Shown: piece by piece, positions 20,282 to 30,137 of the stretch
Layout: each line of letters starts with the position of its first letter
How positions within the stretch are numbered: position 1 is the stretch's first letter
Assembly (NCBI RefSeq): GCF_000328475.2
Contig: NC_026481.1
Coordinates: forward strand, 625,315 to 689,314
Direction: 5' to 3'
DNA length: 64,000 nucleotides
Source of the DNA: Mycosarcoma maydis
Taxonomy: Eukaryota > Basidiomycota > Ustilaginomycetes > Ustilaginales
Notes under the pieces: model-generated
Told to the model about the DNA's origin: nothing
Database searches by the model: none
What the model saw: only the letters and a program-made list of their open reading frames with translations
Position numbers and translations under genes: made by a program

Positions 20282-23200
20282 ATGCAGCACACGCCTCTCC
20301 CGCTCTCCACTTCGTTGAGCGCTCCCAGCTTGCAGCATGTTTCAACACGCGACTCAAATTTTGACCTTCGCGACGCTCCTTCTGCTGCCAAGGCGCTATC
20401 CTACACACCCCACCTCCCAGCATCTCTCGGCATCGGCTCTCCACGACCACCGACAAAGTCATTGAAAGAGCGCCTCAGATTCTCCAAAACTGCTTGCTCG
20501 TCCTCCTCCTCCTCCTCTACTCTGCCAGCTTCTCGTTCCAACACCGATGGCCTCCAGTTCCCTCCCACTGCCGCTTCTGGCTTTTCTGCCTCCATTCCAA
20601 TCCCAACGTGGCGCTCGCAAGCTTCGAGCACCCACTTGACTTCGCACACTCCCAACGCTCTTCCCAGAAGCAGCAGCACCGTCTCCCTCGGCTCCATGTC
20701 TACTTCCACTTCGTCTCGCAATTTTCTCGTGCCCATCGGTGCTACCGGTGCGCGTCAAAGGCTCTCCATTGCTAGTGCTTCACAGCGACGCAAGCTCGCC
20801 CAGTCCGAAGACGCAAAGTCGTCCGCAGACAGTCCAACCACTCACAGGCATACGGATACTCTCGCTCTCCATCGTTCCCAATCCGACCTGGATAACCTCG
20901 CCCCTTTCGACGGTGCATCCTCCCAATCCGCCTCTGTCGGTGTCTTGACCTCCGCCTGTGGCTCACCAACGCCCCTTGCATCGCAGTCAGCTACAAATTC
21001 GACTCCTACTCCTGCAGAGTTGATTCAGCAAGCCGCCATGCAGCGTCTCTCTTCGCAGCGCTTTATGGCCAATCCTAAGGCTCAAAGCCATTCCGACAAC
21101 ACCGTGTCTGCCCGTCCTTTCTCCAGTCGAATCAACCCTACCACGCCTAAGCCATCCGCATCCGCATCCGCATCCGCACCCGCACCCGCACCCGCATCCG
21201 CATCCGCATCCCCAGCAACGCGACAAGTTCCGCCTTCTTCCTCTGTGAGACCGCCGTCATCCACCCCAGACAGACACGCAGACGTCCCATTGCCTGCCAC
21301 CTCAACACCTGCACCGTCTCGACTACCTGCCGTGACCGGAACCGATCTAGACAACCCCCCCCTCGCCGACACCAGCAGCATAGCATCCAAGCCTCTCACT
21401 CTCGCTGAATCCTACAAGCGCGCCATGCTCGAGCGAGACGCTGAGCGCGATGCCGAGCGCGCAAAGGCCTCGGCCGCTCGTGTCAATGCCGCTTCGCCCA
21501 CACTCGCGCCTGCTCCTGCACTTCCCCAAGCATCCGCACCCACCTTGAACCTCGACCTGCCCAGCATGAGCTTCTTCGATCACGAAACTGCCACGAAGAG
21601 CAGCACCACTACGCCAGCTCAGCCTCCTTCTCCTTCCGCTACCTTCACAAAGCAGGAGCCAACCACTTCCAAGCCATCGACACTGCCCACCGCAGACGAC
21701 AGCAGCAAACGAATCGCATCCCTCGATAGCGCCACACCACCACAGCACGGCTCGACTCTGCCCAGCCTGCACACGTCGCTCGACCAGAACAAGGCGATAC
21801 AGGCCCGCATCAAGCTCGGCTCGAACGACGAACCTGCCTACGATGGACTGTTTGACAGCGACGTCAGTCCGTTCGACGCCACCTCCGAAGACAGTCTGCT
21901 TGCACGCTCCTATCTCGCTCTGTGCGACGACGACAACGACGTACACGCCAACAACAATAACAACAAGAACAACAACAACAACAACACCACCACCAAAAAC
22001 AACAACAACGACGGCGACGATGCTGCTCACCGTCCAAGCAAGGCTACGCCCAAGCAGAACACGACGGCTTTGGATGCGTCACACCAACTTGCCACTTCAT
22101 CCAATTCAGCCAAGCCTTCTGCACCGTCTGCTAGCGCACCGCAAACGCCGCCCGCCGACAAGAGCTTTGTCCAATTCTCCACACCAGAACAGGACCGAGC
22201 AACGCCCAAAGCAGAGCTCACATCATACGACAACGCATCGTTCAGCAGCAGCTTCCTTCCATCGACTCTCAGCGCGCAGACCAGCATCGTCAGAGAAATG
22301 GACCGACCCGGCCTTCCGCGCGAAATTTCGCTCAAGACATTGCGCTTGCCGCCGAACAAGCTCGAAGCCTCTCCTGGCCCTCGCGAAGAAGCCGCTTTGC
22401 AGGCCGGAGCCATTGCCGCCGCTGCAGCTGTTCCCCCAGTCATATCCAGCTCGGGATCGCCGAGCAACTTCTCAAAGCCGTTCAGCCGCGCCTCACCCGC
22501 CTTCAACGGCGAGCGTACGCTGCAGTCATCCGACGAGAGCGCAGATGTCGTGAAATGGAGACGCAGTCAAGAAGCTCTGGCAACCTTTTCACCTCTCCAA
22601 CAAAGCCGCTTCTCCGAGGCGAGCACGGACCGCTCCGACTCTCGTGCACCCACTCGCAACGAGAATCGCTACTCGGGTCGCGCTTCCAGCGTATCCAGCG
22701 CCGACGGCCTCACCGACGAGGCTACCGACGCACACCTGCTTCCCGCGAGCGCCTGGCACGAAGTCGAGAATGCTCTCCAACGATTCCGTGACAAGTCGTC
22801 CAACGCTGCTGCTGCTGACCGTGGCAATTTGCTGCGTGCTGTTCTGCTCCCCTTTTTGGCGCTCGAGGCAGAAACTGCCACAGTCGATGTCGTCGGCTCG
22901 GGCGTCTACGTCAAAGGCAGAGCGAGGCGTGCACTCTTCTTTGACTGGATTCGCTCGCTCTTGTTGGAGCTCCAACACGTGCAGACCTCGGCCGACCGTG
23001 GTGCCATTCTCGAAAGCATTGCTTGTATCATTGAGAGCCGCAACTTTTCCGCTTCGATCCTCAGCACGGATCCAGAGGACGAAGCTCGCTTCTCGTCCGT
23101 CTTTGGTCACATTCTGTCGTACGCCATTGGCGAGCTAAACAAGAAGGGTGTCTACCAGAATACGCTCATCTTTTCCGGTCGCCTGTTGGCTGTTGCGTTT

Positions 23201-25384
23201 TTCCGGGTCAATGGTGTCGCAAGCAAGCTGCTGCGTGCTCTGCCCGTCAATCGCTTTGCCCTTGAGCGCGTCGCGCGCGAGTTTGACTGGCAGAGAAAGA
23301 GGCCTGTCGACTTTCACCGATTCGCCAATCGTTTTCCTGCCACCCTACGCCCACTGTGTTACAAGGATTCGCGCGAATACCTCAAGATGCTTGACAGCGA
23401 GTCGGTTGCAGTCTCGACGAACGGCACGGATCCTCAAAGCGCTGAAGACGATCGATTCTTGGTCTGCCAGCCCGAGGTGGAAGTGGAAATGTCGGGCAAT
23501 TGGCTTCGTCGATGGCAGTCGGACGACTCGGAGCTCTTTTTCAGCTTTTGCCGTAGCTACCACCGTCAGCTTGCCAGCTTATTCGCTAGCTCCAAGACGC
23601 TTGAAAGCGTGTCCAAGTACTTCTTTGGCGGTCCCGGATACGCGCATCTTGCCACGTGTGTACATCAAAAATGTCTGGCTTTGGTGCACCGCGTCATCTT
23701 GTCCGTCACCACGCTCTCATCGCAGAAAAACTTTAACCCCGCCGGCGAGACGGCCAACGTGCTTTCCGGAAGCACTGCCGGCAAACCACGCATCCTTGAA
23801 GCTGCCAATCGCCGATGCACGGCCATCGTAGTCGACATTGTGCGTGCGCCAGCGGGCACCAACATGATCTTTGCGCCCATGCTTGGTTTGCACATCAAGG
23901 CGCTCGTCAAGCGAACCTCGCTGTACGACGTGCAGGGCGTCTTTTGTCTGCTCGACTGGCTCGATGGCGTCATCAGCCACATGGACTCGATCGACTTTAT
24001 CGGCGAAGGTTTGATCGACGTCTCGTTCATCATCACCACCATCGGCATGCTCCTTGAGAACGCCGATCACGCGCTGGCACTCATGCGTACGATCGCCTTC
24101 TGCTACGCCAACTTTGGCGTGCTGACCGCGACGAGCGAGAACCGCATCTACTTTTGCGAACAGATCCTGCTCAAGCCGACCGTCTTCCACAAGCTCTTCC
24201 TGTCATGGTCGTTTACGATTCGCGCCTACTATCTGCACCTCCTCGTCTTCCGACTGGCGCGCATTCACGATTTTCCCTCGCCGAGCGACGATCCAGCTGG
24301 AAGGACGGCGGTGCGTGTGGTACGTCTGTTCAACCATCGGTTGGAGACGCTGCGAAAGAGGCACGATCTGCTTTCGCCCGAGATCGACTCGAGTTCGGAC
24401 GGGACCAAGTCGGAGGATGGCAAATCGAGAAAGTCAGGCACTTCGACGTTTGTCAGCACCATTAAACGCGCCTCTACGGATGGCGGCGCAAGCTCCGAAG
24501 GAAGCACCGACAGCCGACCCAAGGCGGAAAAGATCATGGGCATGACCGCCGTGGATTCCGCAAAGTCTTCCGACTCAAAAAAGTCGTCACACTCCAAAAC
24601 CAAGAACTGGCTCAAGGCGTTCCGTGGCTCGAGCAAGGAGGGCAAGAACGGATCGAATCGCGCCATCCAGCCCTTCTCGCCTACTTCTGGAAAGACGACG
24701 ACAACGGCGACCGAGTCAGACGACGACAGCAAGACCATCGGGAGCGCGCGCACCACGCCACGCACGTCGTTCGAATCAGCAAGCTCGGATACCATCTCGG
24801 ACGTTTCCACGCTCGCTGGCAGTATCCGTGGAGGCAAATCCAAGAGCAGCAGTAGCGGCTTTGAATTTGACATCAAAGAGCAGCAACAGGCGGCGAGGTC
24901 GTCGTCGCAAGCGGCCGATAGCACTGGATCGGGATTGGTGCTGTCCCCCACCCACGACGCTGGTATCGCCAAGGACACAGTCTTTGATCTGCAATCAGGA
25001 CATGCACAACACCCACCGACACCGGGAAGAACGCCCATGTCACCGCGTATCTCTCGGGCCTTCTCACGACGGGTCTCGATGCTGCCTGGACCAGCGTCGG
25101 AGCTTGTAGCGGAAGCAGAGGGGGACGCAGCGCCACCGGTGCCCGATCTGCCCGCAGACCACCTGGGTTTGGGGCTAAGCGGCATCAATGGCAATGACAC
25201 CACCTCTTCCACGGAGGTGTACGACGAGACGCTGCACATCTATGCTGTTCAGAGTCTGCGCGAGTATGAGCAGACGGTGCAGGAGCACGACGAATTTTTT
25301 GCCTCGCTCCCGCAGGATCAGTCGACACAGGTGCCTCGATTACCCGTCAACTGGCCTGCTATGTGGTCCTCTACCGGAGAGTAA
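20282..25384 (+). CDS. Large DUF1765 (UPF0592) domain protein
   Basis: This is an uncharacterised fungal protein of 1700 residues. The first half (1-820) is disordered and rich in S, T, P and A, with an SASA/PAPA tract (about 293-313) and an Asn-rich tract (about 556-577). The conserved DUF1765 region lies at about 829-1340 and contains LFFDWIRSLLLELQ, AILESIACIIESRNFSAS, IFSGRLLAVAFFRVNGVASKLLRALPVN and SYHRQLASLF. The C-terminal 350 residues are again Ser/Thr-rich with basic clusters (KTKNWLKAFRGSSKEGKNGS) and an acidic end. Members of this family are called UPF0592 membrane proteins in yeasts, but I see no strong membrane helix set here. The start is the first ATG after a C/T-rich leader; no intron is needed. 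The function is unknown. Confidence 0.85.
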   Translation: MQHTPLPLSTSLSAPSLQHVSTRDSNFDLRDAPSAAKALSYTPHLPASLGIGSPRPPTKSLKERLRFSKTACSSSSSSSTLPASRSNTDGLQFPPTAASGFSASIPIPTWRSQASSTHLTSHTPNALPRSSSTVSLGSMSTSTSSRNFLVPIGATGARQRLSIASASQRRKLAQSEDAKSSADSPTTHRHTDTLALHRSQSDLDNLAPFDGASSQSASVGVLTSACGSPTPLASQSATNSTPTPAELIQQAAMQRLSSQRFMANPKAQSHSDNTVSARPFSSRINPTTPKPSASASASAPAPAPASASASPATRQVPPSSSVRPPSSTPDRHADVPLPATSTPAPSRLPAVTGTDLDNPPLADTSSIASKPLTLAESYKRAMLERDAERDAERAKASAARVNAASPTLAPAPALPQASAPTLNLDLPSMSFFDHETATKSSTTTPAQPPSPSATFTKQEPTTSKPSTLPTADDSSKRIASLDSATPPQHGSTLPSLHTSLDQNKAIQARIKLGSNDEPAYDGLFDSDVSPFDATSEDSLLARSYLALCDDDNDVHANNNNNKNNNNNNTTTKNNNNDGDDAAHRPSKATPKQNTTALDASHQLATSSNSAKPSAPSASAPQTPPADKSFVQFSTPEQDRATPKAELTSYDNASFSSSFLPSTLSAQTSIVREMDRPGLPREISLKTLRLPPNKLEASPGPREEAALQAGAIAAAAAVPPVISSSGSPSNFSKPFSRASPAFNGERTLQSSDESADVVKWRRSQEALATFSPLQQSRFSEASTDRSDSRAPTRNENRYSGRASSVSSADGLTDEATDAHLLPASAWHEVENALQRFRDKSSNAAAADRGNLLRAVLLPFLALEAETATVDVVGSGVYVKGRARRALFFDWIRSLLLELQHVQTSADRGAILESIACIIESRNFSASILSTDPEDEARFSSVFGHILSYAIGELNKKGVYQNTLIFSGRLLAVAFFRVNGVASKLLRALPVNRFALERVAREFDWQRKRPVDFHRFANRFPATLRPLCYKDSREYLKMLDSESVAVSTNGTDPQSAEDDRFLVCQPEVEVEMSGNWLRRWQSDDSELFFSFCRSYHRQLASLFASSKTLESVSKYFFGGPGYAHLATCVHQKCLALVHRVILSVTTLSSQKNFNPAGETANVLSGSTAGKPRILEAANRRCTAIVVDIVRAPAGTNMIFAPMLGLHIKALVKRTSLYDVQGVFCLLDWLDGVISHMDSIDFIGEGLIDVSFIITTIGMLLENADHALALMRTIAFCYANFGVLTATSENRIYFCEQILLKPTVFHKLFLSWSFTIRAYYLHLLVFRLARIHDFPSPSDDPAGRTAVRVVRLFNHRLETLRKRHDLLSPEIDSSSDGTKSEDGKSRKSGTSTFVSTIKRASTDGGASSEGSTDSRPKAEKIMGMTAVDSAKSSDSKKSSHSKTKNWLKAFRGSSKEGKNGSNRAIQPFSPTSGKTTTTATESDDDSKTIGSARTTPRTSFESASSDTISDVSTLAGSIRGGKSKSSSSGFEFDIKEQQQAARSSSQAADSTGSGLVLSPTHDAGIAKDTVFDLQSGHAQHPPTPGRTPMSPRISRAFSRRVSMLPGPASELVAEAEGDAAPPVPDLPADHLGLGLSGINGNDTTSSTEVYDETLHIYAVQSLREYEQTVQEHDEFFASLPQDQSTQVPRLPVNWPAMWSSTGE

Positions 25385-26184
25385 ACAAAGAATCAATCAC
25401 GAATGGATCAGCATGCTTTTCGCACATTACATTACAACGATCGATTGCATTCAATTCAATACCAGCATGCTATGTAGATTGCAGAATGTTTCAGAGTCAC
25501 TTTGTCAGAACTGGTCTCGATCGCGGTTTGTGATTCTTGCCATGCTCCGCGGAGACAGATGCTCACGACTGGTCGTGGGTAGTGTAATCGTGAATCACGA
25601 ATCGTGAATGATGCGGTTAGGCCAGGATTTTCTTTGTGCCAAGTCGTGTGAGTGGTGAGTGAGTTAGGATCGTCCCTTTTCAACCGATTTTCATCTTGCC
25701 TTGGCGCAAACGGCAAATCGTGAATGAATTTACAAAGGTGATTTCGTTCAACAGCGCTGCGACGTGCGAGGCACGAATCGTGAATCGTGAATGCCGTGTT
25801 GTGCATGTTGGCACTCTGGCAAAATCTTGAATCTCTAAATCGTGACTCGTGACTGACAACTGTCAAGTTGGACGCCTGCGAGGAAGAAAGCGGAGAAGAG
25901 CCCAAGCCATGAGAGTATGCTCTTAGCGTGCGTGTGCGTGTTTTGGGTAACTTAGCAGCAGAATGCGTAGAGCGTGGCGCAGCGGCGGCGGCATGACGGC
26001 AAGTCGGCAATCAATTCGGGCCAACCGTTTGCACGCTGCTGTTTGCTCAACAGCTGTTGTCTTGTGCTTTGTCAGGCCATCGCAACCACCTGCCTTTGCT
26101 TCCACCACCACGTTCGACGTCTGATTATGCTGTCAACGAAAAGCACTGGATCACGAACTCGATTCGGCTCGTAACACTTCCATC
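25385..26184. other. Intergenic region with dispersed dyads
   Basis: No supported gene is seen. CGTGAATCACGAATCGTGAATG at 25588-25610 and related words at 25716-25730, 25770-25795 and 25825-25850 belong to the dispersed dyad family. The right part should carry the promoter of the HGSNAT-like gene. Confidence 0.45.
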
Positions 26185-28042
26185 ATGTCCACTGCTCGAA
26201 TGTCGGATGTCGCGGATGCCGAGGATGCTGCAGCAACTCAGGTGGTACAGGACACCAACTTTGCCCTTGCAACCTCGGACCATACCAGCACACCGAGCGA
26301 CGGCAACTACGACTCTGCATCCACATCGGCCAGCGCTGCGGTAGCCACAAAATCGACCACCACCTCGTCGCGCGCGTCGCGCGCGCTCGCACCGGATCTG
26401 CTTCGAGGACTCATCCTACCACTCATGTCGCTCGACCATGCCGCTTTGTTCTTGGGAGCATGGCTCCACGGCACGCCCAAACAATCCGAGTCAGCGGGCA
26501 CGGTGTTTACCCGATGGAATTTTACCACCGCCTACATTTCACGTACCATCACGCACCTGTGTGCACCCGGCTTCTTCTTGTTGATGGGCATGGGTTGTGT
26601 CTACTTTCATCGATCTCGAGTCAGGATCGGGTGGAGCAGTGGCAGAATGACGAGGCACTTTGTGGTGAGAGCGGTGGCGTTAACGTTGGTCAGCGAGGTG
26701 ATGGGCGAAACATTGATGTGGGGGAGGCATATCTTGGTGATCAACATCGTATTGATCGGGTTAGCTGTGGATTATCTCTTGACTGGATTGCTGTGTTTGG
26801 GTGTAGATCGGACCGAAGCAGCGCTTGCGAAATGGTTGGATCAATGGTTGCGGACCGAGCCCAAGCACGGCAATCGGGCGGAGACGAGACCGCTGCTATC
26901 GACTGGCGGCGGCGAAGAACCATGTAGCATCACACCATCGACTCAATCGCATTCGACCTCGTTCTGGCTACACAACGCTCTGCTCTTGCTGCTAAGCTAC
27001 ATTTCCATCTTCTGGAACGTCTGGCTCTCTCCCACTGGCGGCCGCTGCGCGTCCACATCCTTGGAACCGTCTTGGTTGCCCCATCACCAAGTACCGATCG
27101 AGTTGCTCGCCCTCGTCGATACCTCTACCGACCAGCCGCGTGTCGCACCGAGCTCGCACCTCGGTCCGTGGTTCGACTTTTGGTTCTATCCGGTCCAGAA
27201 CTCGTACGTCATGTCGGGCTTCCCGCCTCTCGCGTGGCTCTCATTCTGCGTGTTCGGCATGCTTTATGCCAGGGTCATGCTACACAAACGCTGGACACCC
27301 AAGGCGGTGGCGGCGTGGAACTTGAGCGTTGCAGTGGTGCTTGCTGCTCTTTTCGTCGGCACGAGGCTGTTGCATTTCGGAAATCTGTCCGAAGACTGCC
27401 TGCGCATCGGCGGGCAGCAAGTGCCGGACGGTGCCAACCAGTACTTGATATCGGTCAAGAGCTTCTTCTACATCACAAAGGTATGTCTTGGCATTATCCT
27501 ACGATTCTCGCACGCCGTCATTGCGGTGCACATGAAAACTGACTCGAATCCGAATGCCTGGACTGCTTAATACAGTATCCGCCCAGCCCTTCGTTCTTCT
27601 TCTTGACCATGTCGATCAACTTTGCCCTGCTAGCCGTGTTCAGCGCCATGCCTCCGAGCATGGCGTCCTTCCTCCCGGGTTTACCCAACTACGGTGGATC
27701 GGCGCTCTTCTTCTACGTGTAAGTCTGTGGCGTCCGTTACCAACAGCGGCTGCGGCTGCGGCTGATGTGTTTGATGCAGACGGCTGACGCCTTTGCTGGT
27801 TTGAAAACGACAGAGCGCACATGTATTTGTACTTCCTGCTCGCTGTTCCAGTGCGGTACTTGTTCGAACACGATCTTCCGGATAAGCCGCCCAATGAGTG
27901 GGAACAGACCAAGGGCTTGGGCAACACGCCACCCTTCTGGATCACATGGATTCTGGGGCTGTTGATTCTCAGTCCAATGTGTCGAGCATACGGCGCATTC
28001 AAGGCCAAGCAACCGGAGGATTCGATCTGGCGTTTCTTCTGA
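26185..28042 (+). CDS. HGSNAT-like (DUF1624) multi-pass membrane acyltransferase, three exons
   Basis: This is a membrane protein of about 555 residues similar to the heparan-alpha-glucosaminide N-acetyltransferase catalytic family, which passes acetyl groups across a membrane; the fungal substrate is unknown. Exons are 26185-27480, 27576-27718 and 27814-28042. The introns begin GTATGT and GTAAGT and end TACAG and GACAG, and frame is kept across both. A low-complexity Ser/Thr/Ala N-terminus of about 70 residues precedes the first conserved helix (APDLLRGLILPLMSLDHAAL). About ten hydrophobic helices follow, including ITHLCAPGFFLLMGMGCVYF and, in exons 2-3, MSINFALLAVFSAMPPSM and MYLYFLLAVPVRYLFE. 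The last residues (PEDSIWRFF) are typical of the family. It converges with the minus-strand gene at 28087, with 44 bases between stops. Confidence 0.85.
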
Positions 28043-28086
28043 AAGTCTGCTGGTCTAGCATTAGCATTTGCGAGACGGGTTGTATG

Positions 28087-28581
28087 TTAGCATGTAGCAA
28101 ACATCTCAGCCTGATACACGATTACCCTCCCATACTCGTCGGTGCTACCCTGGAGCTCGAAGCGCAACCAGCTTGTTTGCAGATCTTGCAGTCCTTGGAT
28201 GTGGAAGAACTGTCTTGCATTTGTATCTATCGGAAACAGTCGTTCCAACACGTTGGACCACACCTTGCCATCTTCCGATGCCAAGATATTGAGCGAGATT
28301 GGGCTGAAGCCTCCTGCAAACGTGAGCGCCAACGTGTGCAGTTTTGCTATCGAGATCGAGTGTGCAAGTTTAAATGAGATGACGTGGACCGCACAAGACG
28401 CATCGCTGTTGGGCGCAACGTTCTCCGAGGTCCAGCAGGTTTCTGCGGAACCATCGAGCATGGATCTGGCGTCCTTGGATGTACCGGACGAGACTTTGAC
28501 TTTGACTTGGTGGGTGAGGATGTTGTGCAGCGTAGCGCCTGCGTCCACCGAGGGTGCGCTCAGTGTCGGCGCAATCGTCAT
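28087..28581 (-). CDS. NR2C2AP-like F5/8 type C (galactose-binding-fold) protein
   Basis: This is a 164-residue single-domain protein resembling nuclear receptor 2C2-associated protein (TRA16), a discoidin-like beta-sandwich family whose fungal role is unknown. Typical segments are MLDGSAETCWTSE near the start of the fold, VHVISFKLAHSISI, and the C-terminal SWLRFELQGSTDEYGRVIVYQAEMF. The frame is open for 37 more codons upstream, but those codons run through a GAAGCAC heptamer array. The ATG at 28581, just before the conserved part, is therefore the likely start. A family call from motifs only; moderately sure. Confidence 0.75.
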   Translation of the reverse strand: MTIAPTLSAPSVDAGATLHNILTHQVKVKVSSGTSKDARSMLDGSAETCWTSENVAPNSDASCAVHVISFKLAHSISIAKLHTLALTFAGGFSPISLNILASEDGKVWSNVLERLFPIDTNARQFFHIQGLQDLQTSWLRFELQGSTDEYGRVIVYQAEMFATC

Positions 28582-28628
28582 TGCTTTGTGCGACTGTCGA
28601 TGGAACAGGTCAAGGTGTTTAGCAGAAC

Positions 28629-28656
28629 GAAGCACGAAGCACGAAGCACGAAGCAC
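28629..28656. repeat. Heptamer tandem array, GAAGCAC, 4 units
   Basis: Four perfect units lie 48 bases upstream of the NR2C2AP-like ATG, in its probable leader or promoter. It is the same heptamer as at 12670 and 51162. Confidence 0.95.
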
Positions 28657-28907
28657 AATCTCTGGACGAAGAGCCAAGTTAAAAAGGAACACGGAAGCCG
28701 GATTTTACTTTTTTGCCGAACCTCATCACGCATTGCCCACGTGATCGCAGTCAGACTCGTGACTTGGCGCTCCACCTCACGCCTGGTCTCCCTTACACTT
28801 GCTACTCATTCGATCGCAAAGGGGACGGACTGAGCTTTGCGCATCAGCCTAAGCAGGCTTGGAGTACCAAAGTTGAGCACGCGTGCGCTTCATAGAGCCG
28901 CGCTTGC

Positions 28908-30137
28908 ATGACTGGCTGCGTCTCCCCTTTGTTGTCGAGCATTCGTGCACGGACGACACTTCATTTCATCGACAACGCGCTCGCTCTTGTCTCGTCTGCG
29001 GCAACTCTCTGTTCCAGCTCGCATCCCGCACCTACCGTTCAACACCAACACGACTACGCACCCGAATTTCTCGCATCCATTGCTGAGTACGAACGTTGGT
29101 GCGACATGGGCAGAGCTGGTAAGGGTGGCGGCTACTACGCCGTACAGAAGGGCAAGCAGCAAGGAATCTTTCATACGTGGACCGAGTGCGAGGCTGCTAC
29201 CAAAGGATTTTCGGGCGCCGTGTTCAAGAAGTTCGACAGCGAAGCTGCGGCGCAGGCGTTCGTGCACGGCAATGGGTATAGCGCAGCTAGCAATGCTGTG
29301 AGCAACACCACGAGCGTTTCGAACGGCGCTGATCGATCGTACACTCCTTACGCTACGGCTTATTCGAATAAGCAGAGGAAGCAGGCTCAAAAGGCTCGAG
29401 AGGCTCCCGGACGTCCTTCATGCCCGGCTCCAAAGCCTCGTGCACAGCCATCTTGCAGCAGCCACGTCCCACAAGCTCGTGTGCAACAGTCGTATGGTAA
29501 CGTTGTGTTCCCCAACGCTTCCTCTTCTCGCACAGGCCCACAGCGCACGAGTACCGTCTACTGCGACGGCAGCTCGATCGGCAACGGTCGAACCACGGCG
29601 CGTGCCGGCTGGGGCGTATTCTTTGAAGATCCTGAGCTGCACCACTTGAACGAATCACGTCGTTTGCCCGGTGACAAACAGACCAACAATCGCGCCGAAC
29701 TCATGGCTCTTATCCGTGCAGTTCAGTTGTGTCCGAACGACGGACGTCAACTGTTGATAATGACAGACAGCAAGTACAGCATGCAAACAGTGACCGAGTG
29801 GCTGCCAAAATGGAGACAGAATGGGTTCAAGACGCTTGCGGGCGCAGATGTTCAGAACCAAGATCTGATCGTCGAATTGGACAAGCAGTTGAGTGGTAGG
29901 CATCCACGTCCAAAGCTTGAACATGTGAAGGCGCACGTGGGCATCCATGGTAACGAGATTGTCGATCGCATGGCAAAGTACGGCGCAAGTCTGCCGCGCG
30001 ACGATTCAAGCGACTTGAGCATGAGATCCAACGCGCCAGAGTCTCATGTGATGAGAGATAGCGAGGCAAACTCGCCCGCTTTCTCGATCAACATCTCCAT
30101 CAACCCAACAAACGAGCAGGCGCACGTGAGTTGGTGA
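28908..30137 (+). CDS. Ribonuclease H1
   Basis: This enzyme of 409 residues cleaves RNA in RNA-DNA hybrids, in nucleus and/or mitochondria. An N-terminal hybrid-binding domain (about 74-122: GYYAVQKGKQQGIFHTW and AVFKKFDSEAAAQAFVHG) is followed by a Ser/Pro linker and the RNase H fold (about 215-360). The catalytic acids are all present: D220 (VYCDGSS), E264 (NNRAELMAL), D287 (IMTDSKY) and D353 (EIVDRMAKYGA). A second ATG at 29106 (M67, MGRAGKGGGYY) is just before the first domain. The 66 residues between the two starts are Ser/Ala/Arg-rich and could be a mitochondrial presequence. The C-terminal 50 residues are unstructured. No intron is needed. The enzyme call is certain; use of the first start is inferred. 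Confidence 0.95.
   Translation: MTGCVSPLLSSIRARTTLHFIDNALALVSSAATLCSSSHPAPTVQHQHDYAPEFLASIAEYERWCDMGRAGKGGGYYAVQKGKQQGIFHTWTECEAATKGFSGAVFKKFDSEAAAQAFVHGNGYSAASNAVSNTTSVSNGADRSYTPYATAYSNKQRKQAQKAREAPGRPSCPAPKPRAQPSCSSHVPQARVQQSYGNVVFPNASSSRTGPQRTSTVYCDGSSIGNGRTTARAGWGVFFEDPELHHLNESRRLPGDKQTNNRAELMALIRAVQLCPNDGRQLLIMTDSKYSMQTVTEWLPKWRQNGFKTLAGADVQNQDLIVELDKQLSGRHPRPKLEHVKAHVGIHGNEIVDRMAKYGASLPRDDSSDLSMRSNAPESHVMRDSEANSPAFSINISINPTNEQAHVSW

Noticed and set aside
24265..25239. A 324-codon minus-strand open frame opposite the DUF1765 gene
   Set aside because: Complement of the Ser/Thr-rich C-terminus; no family features, no promoter-like sequence.
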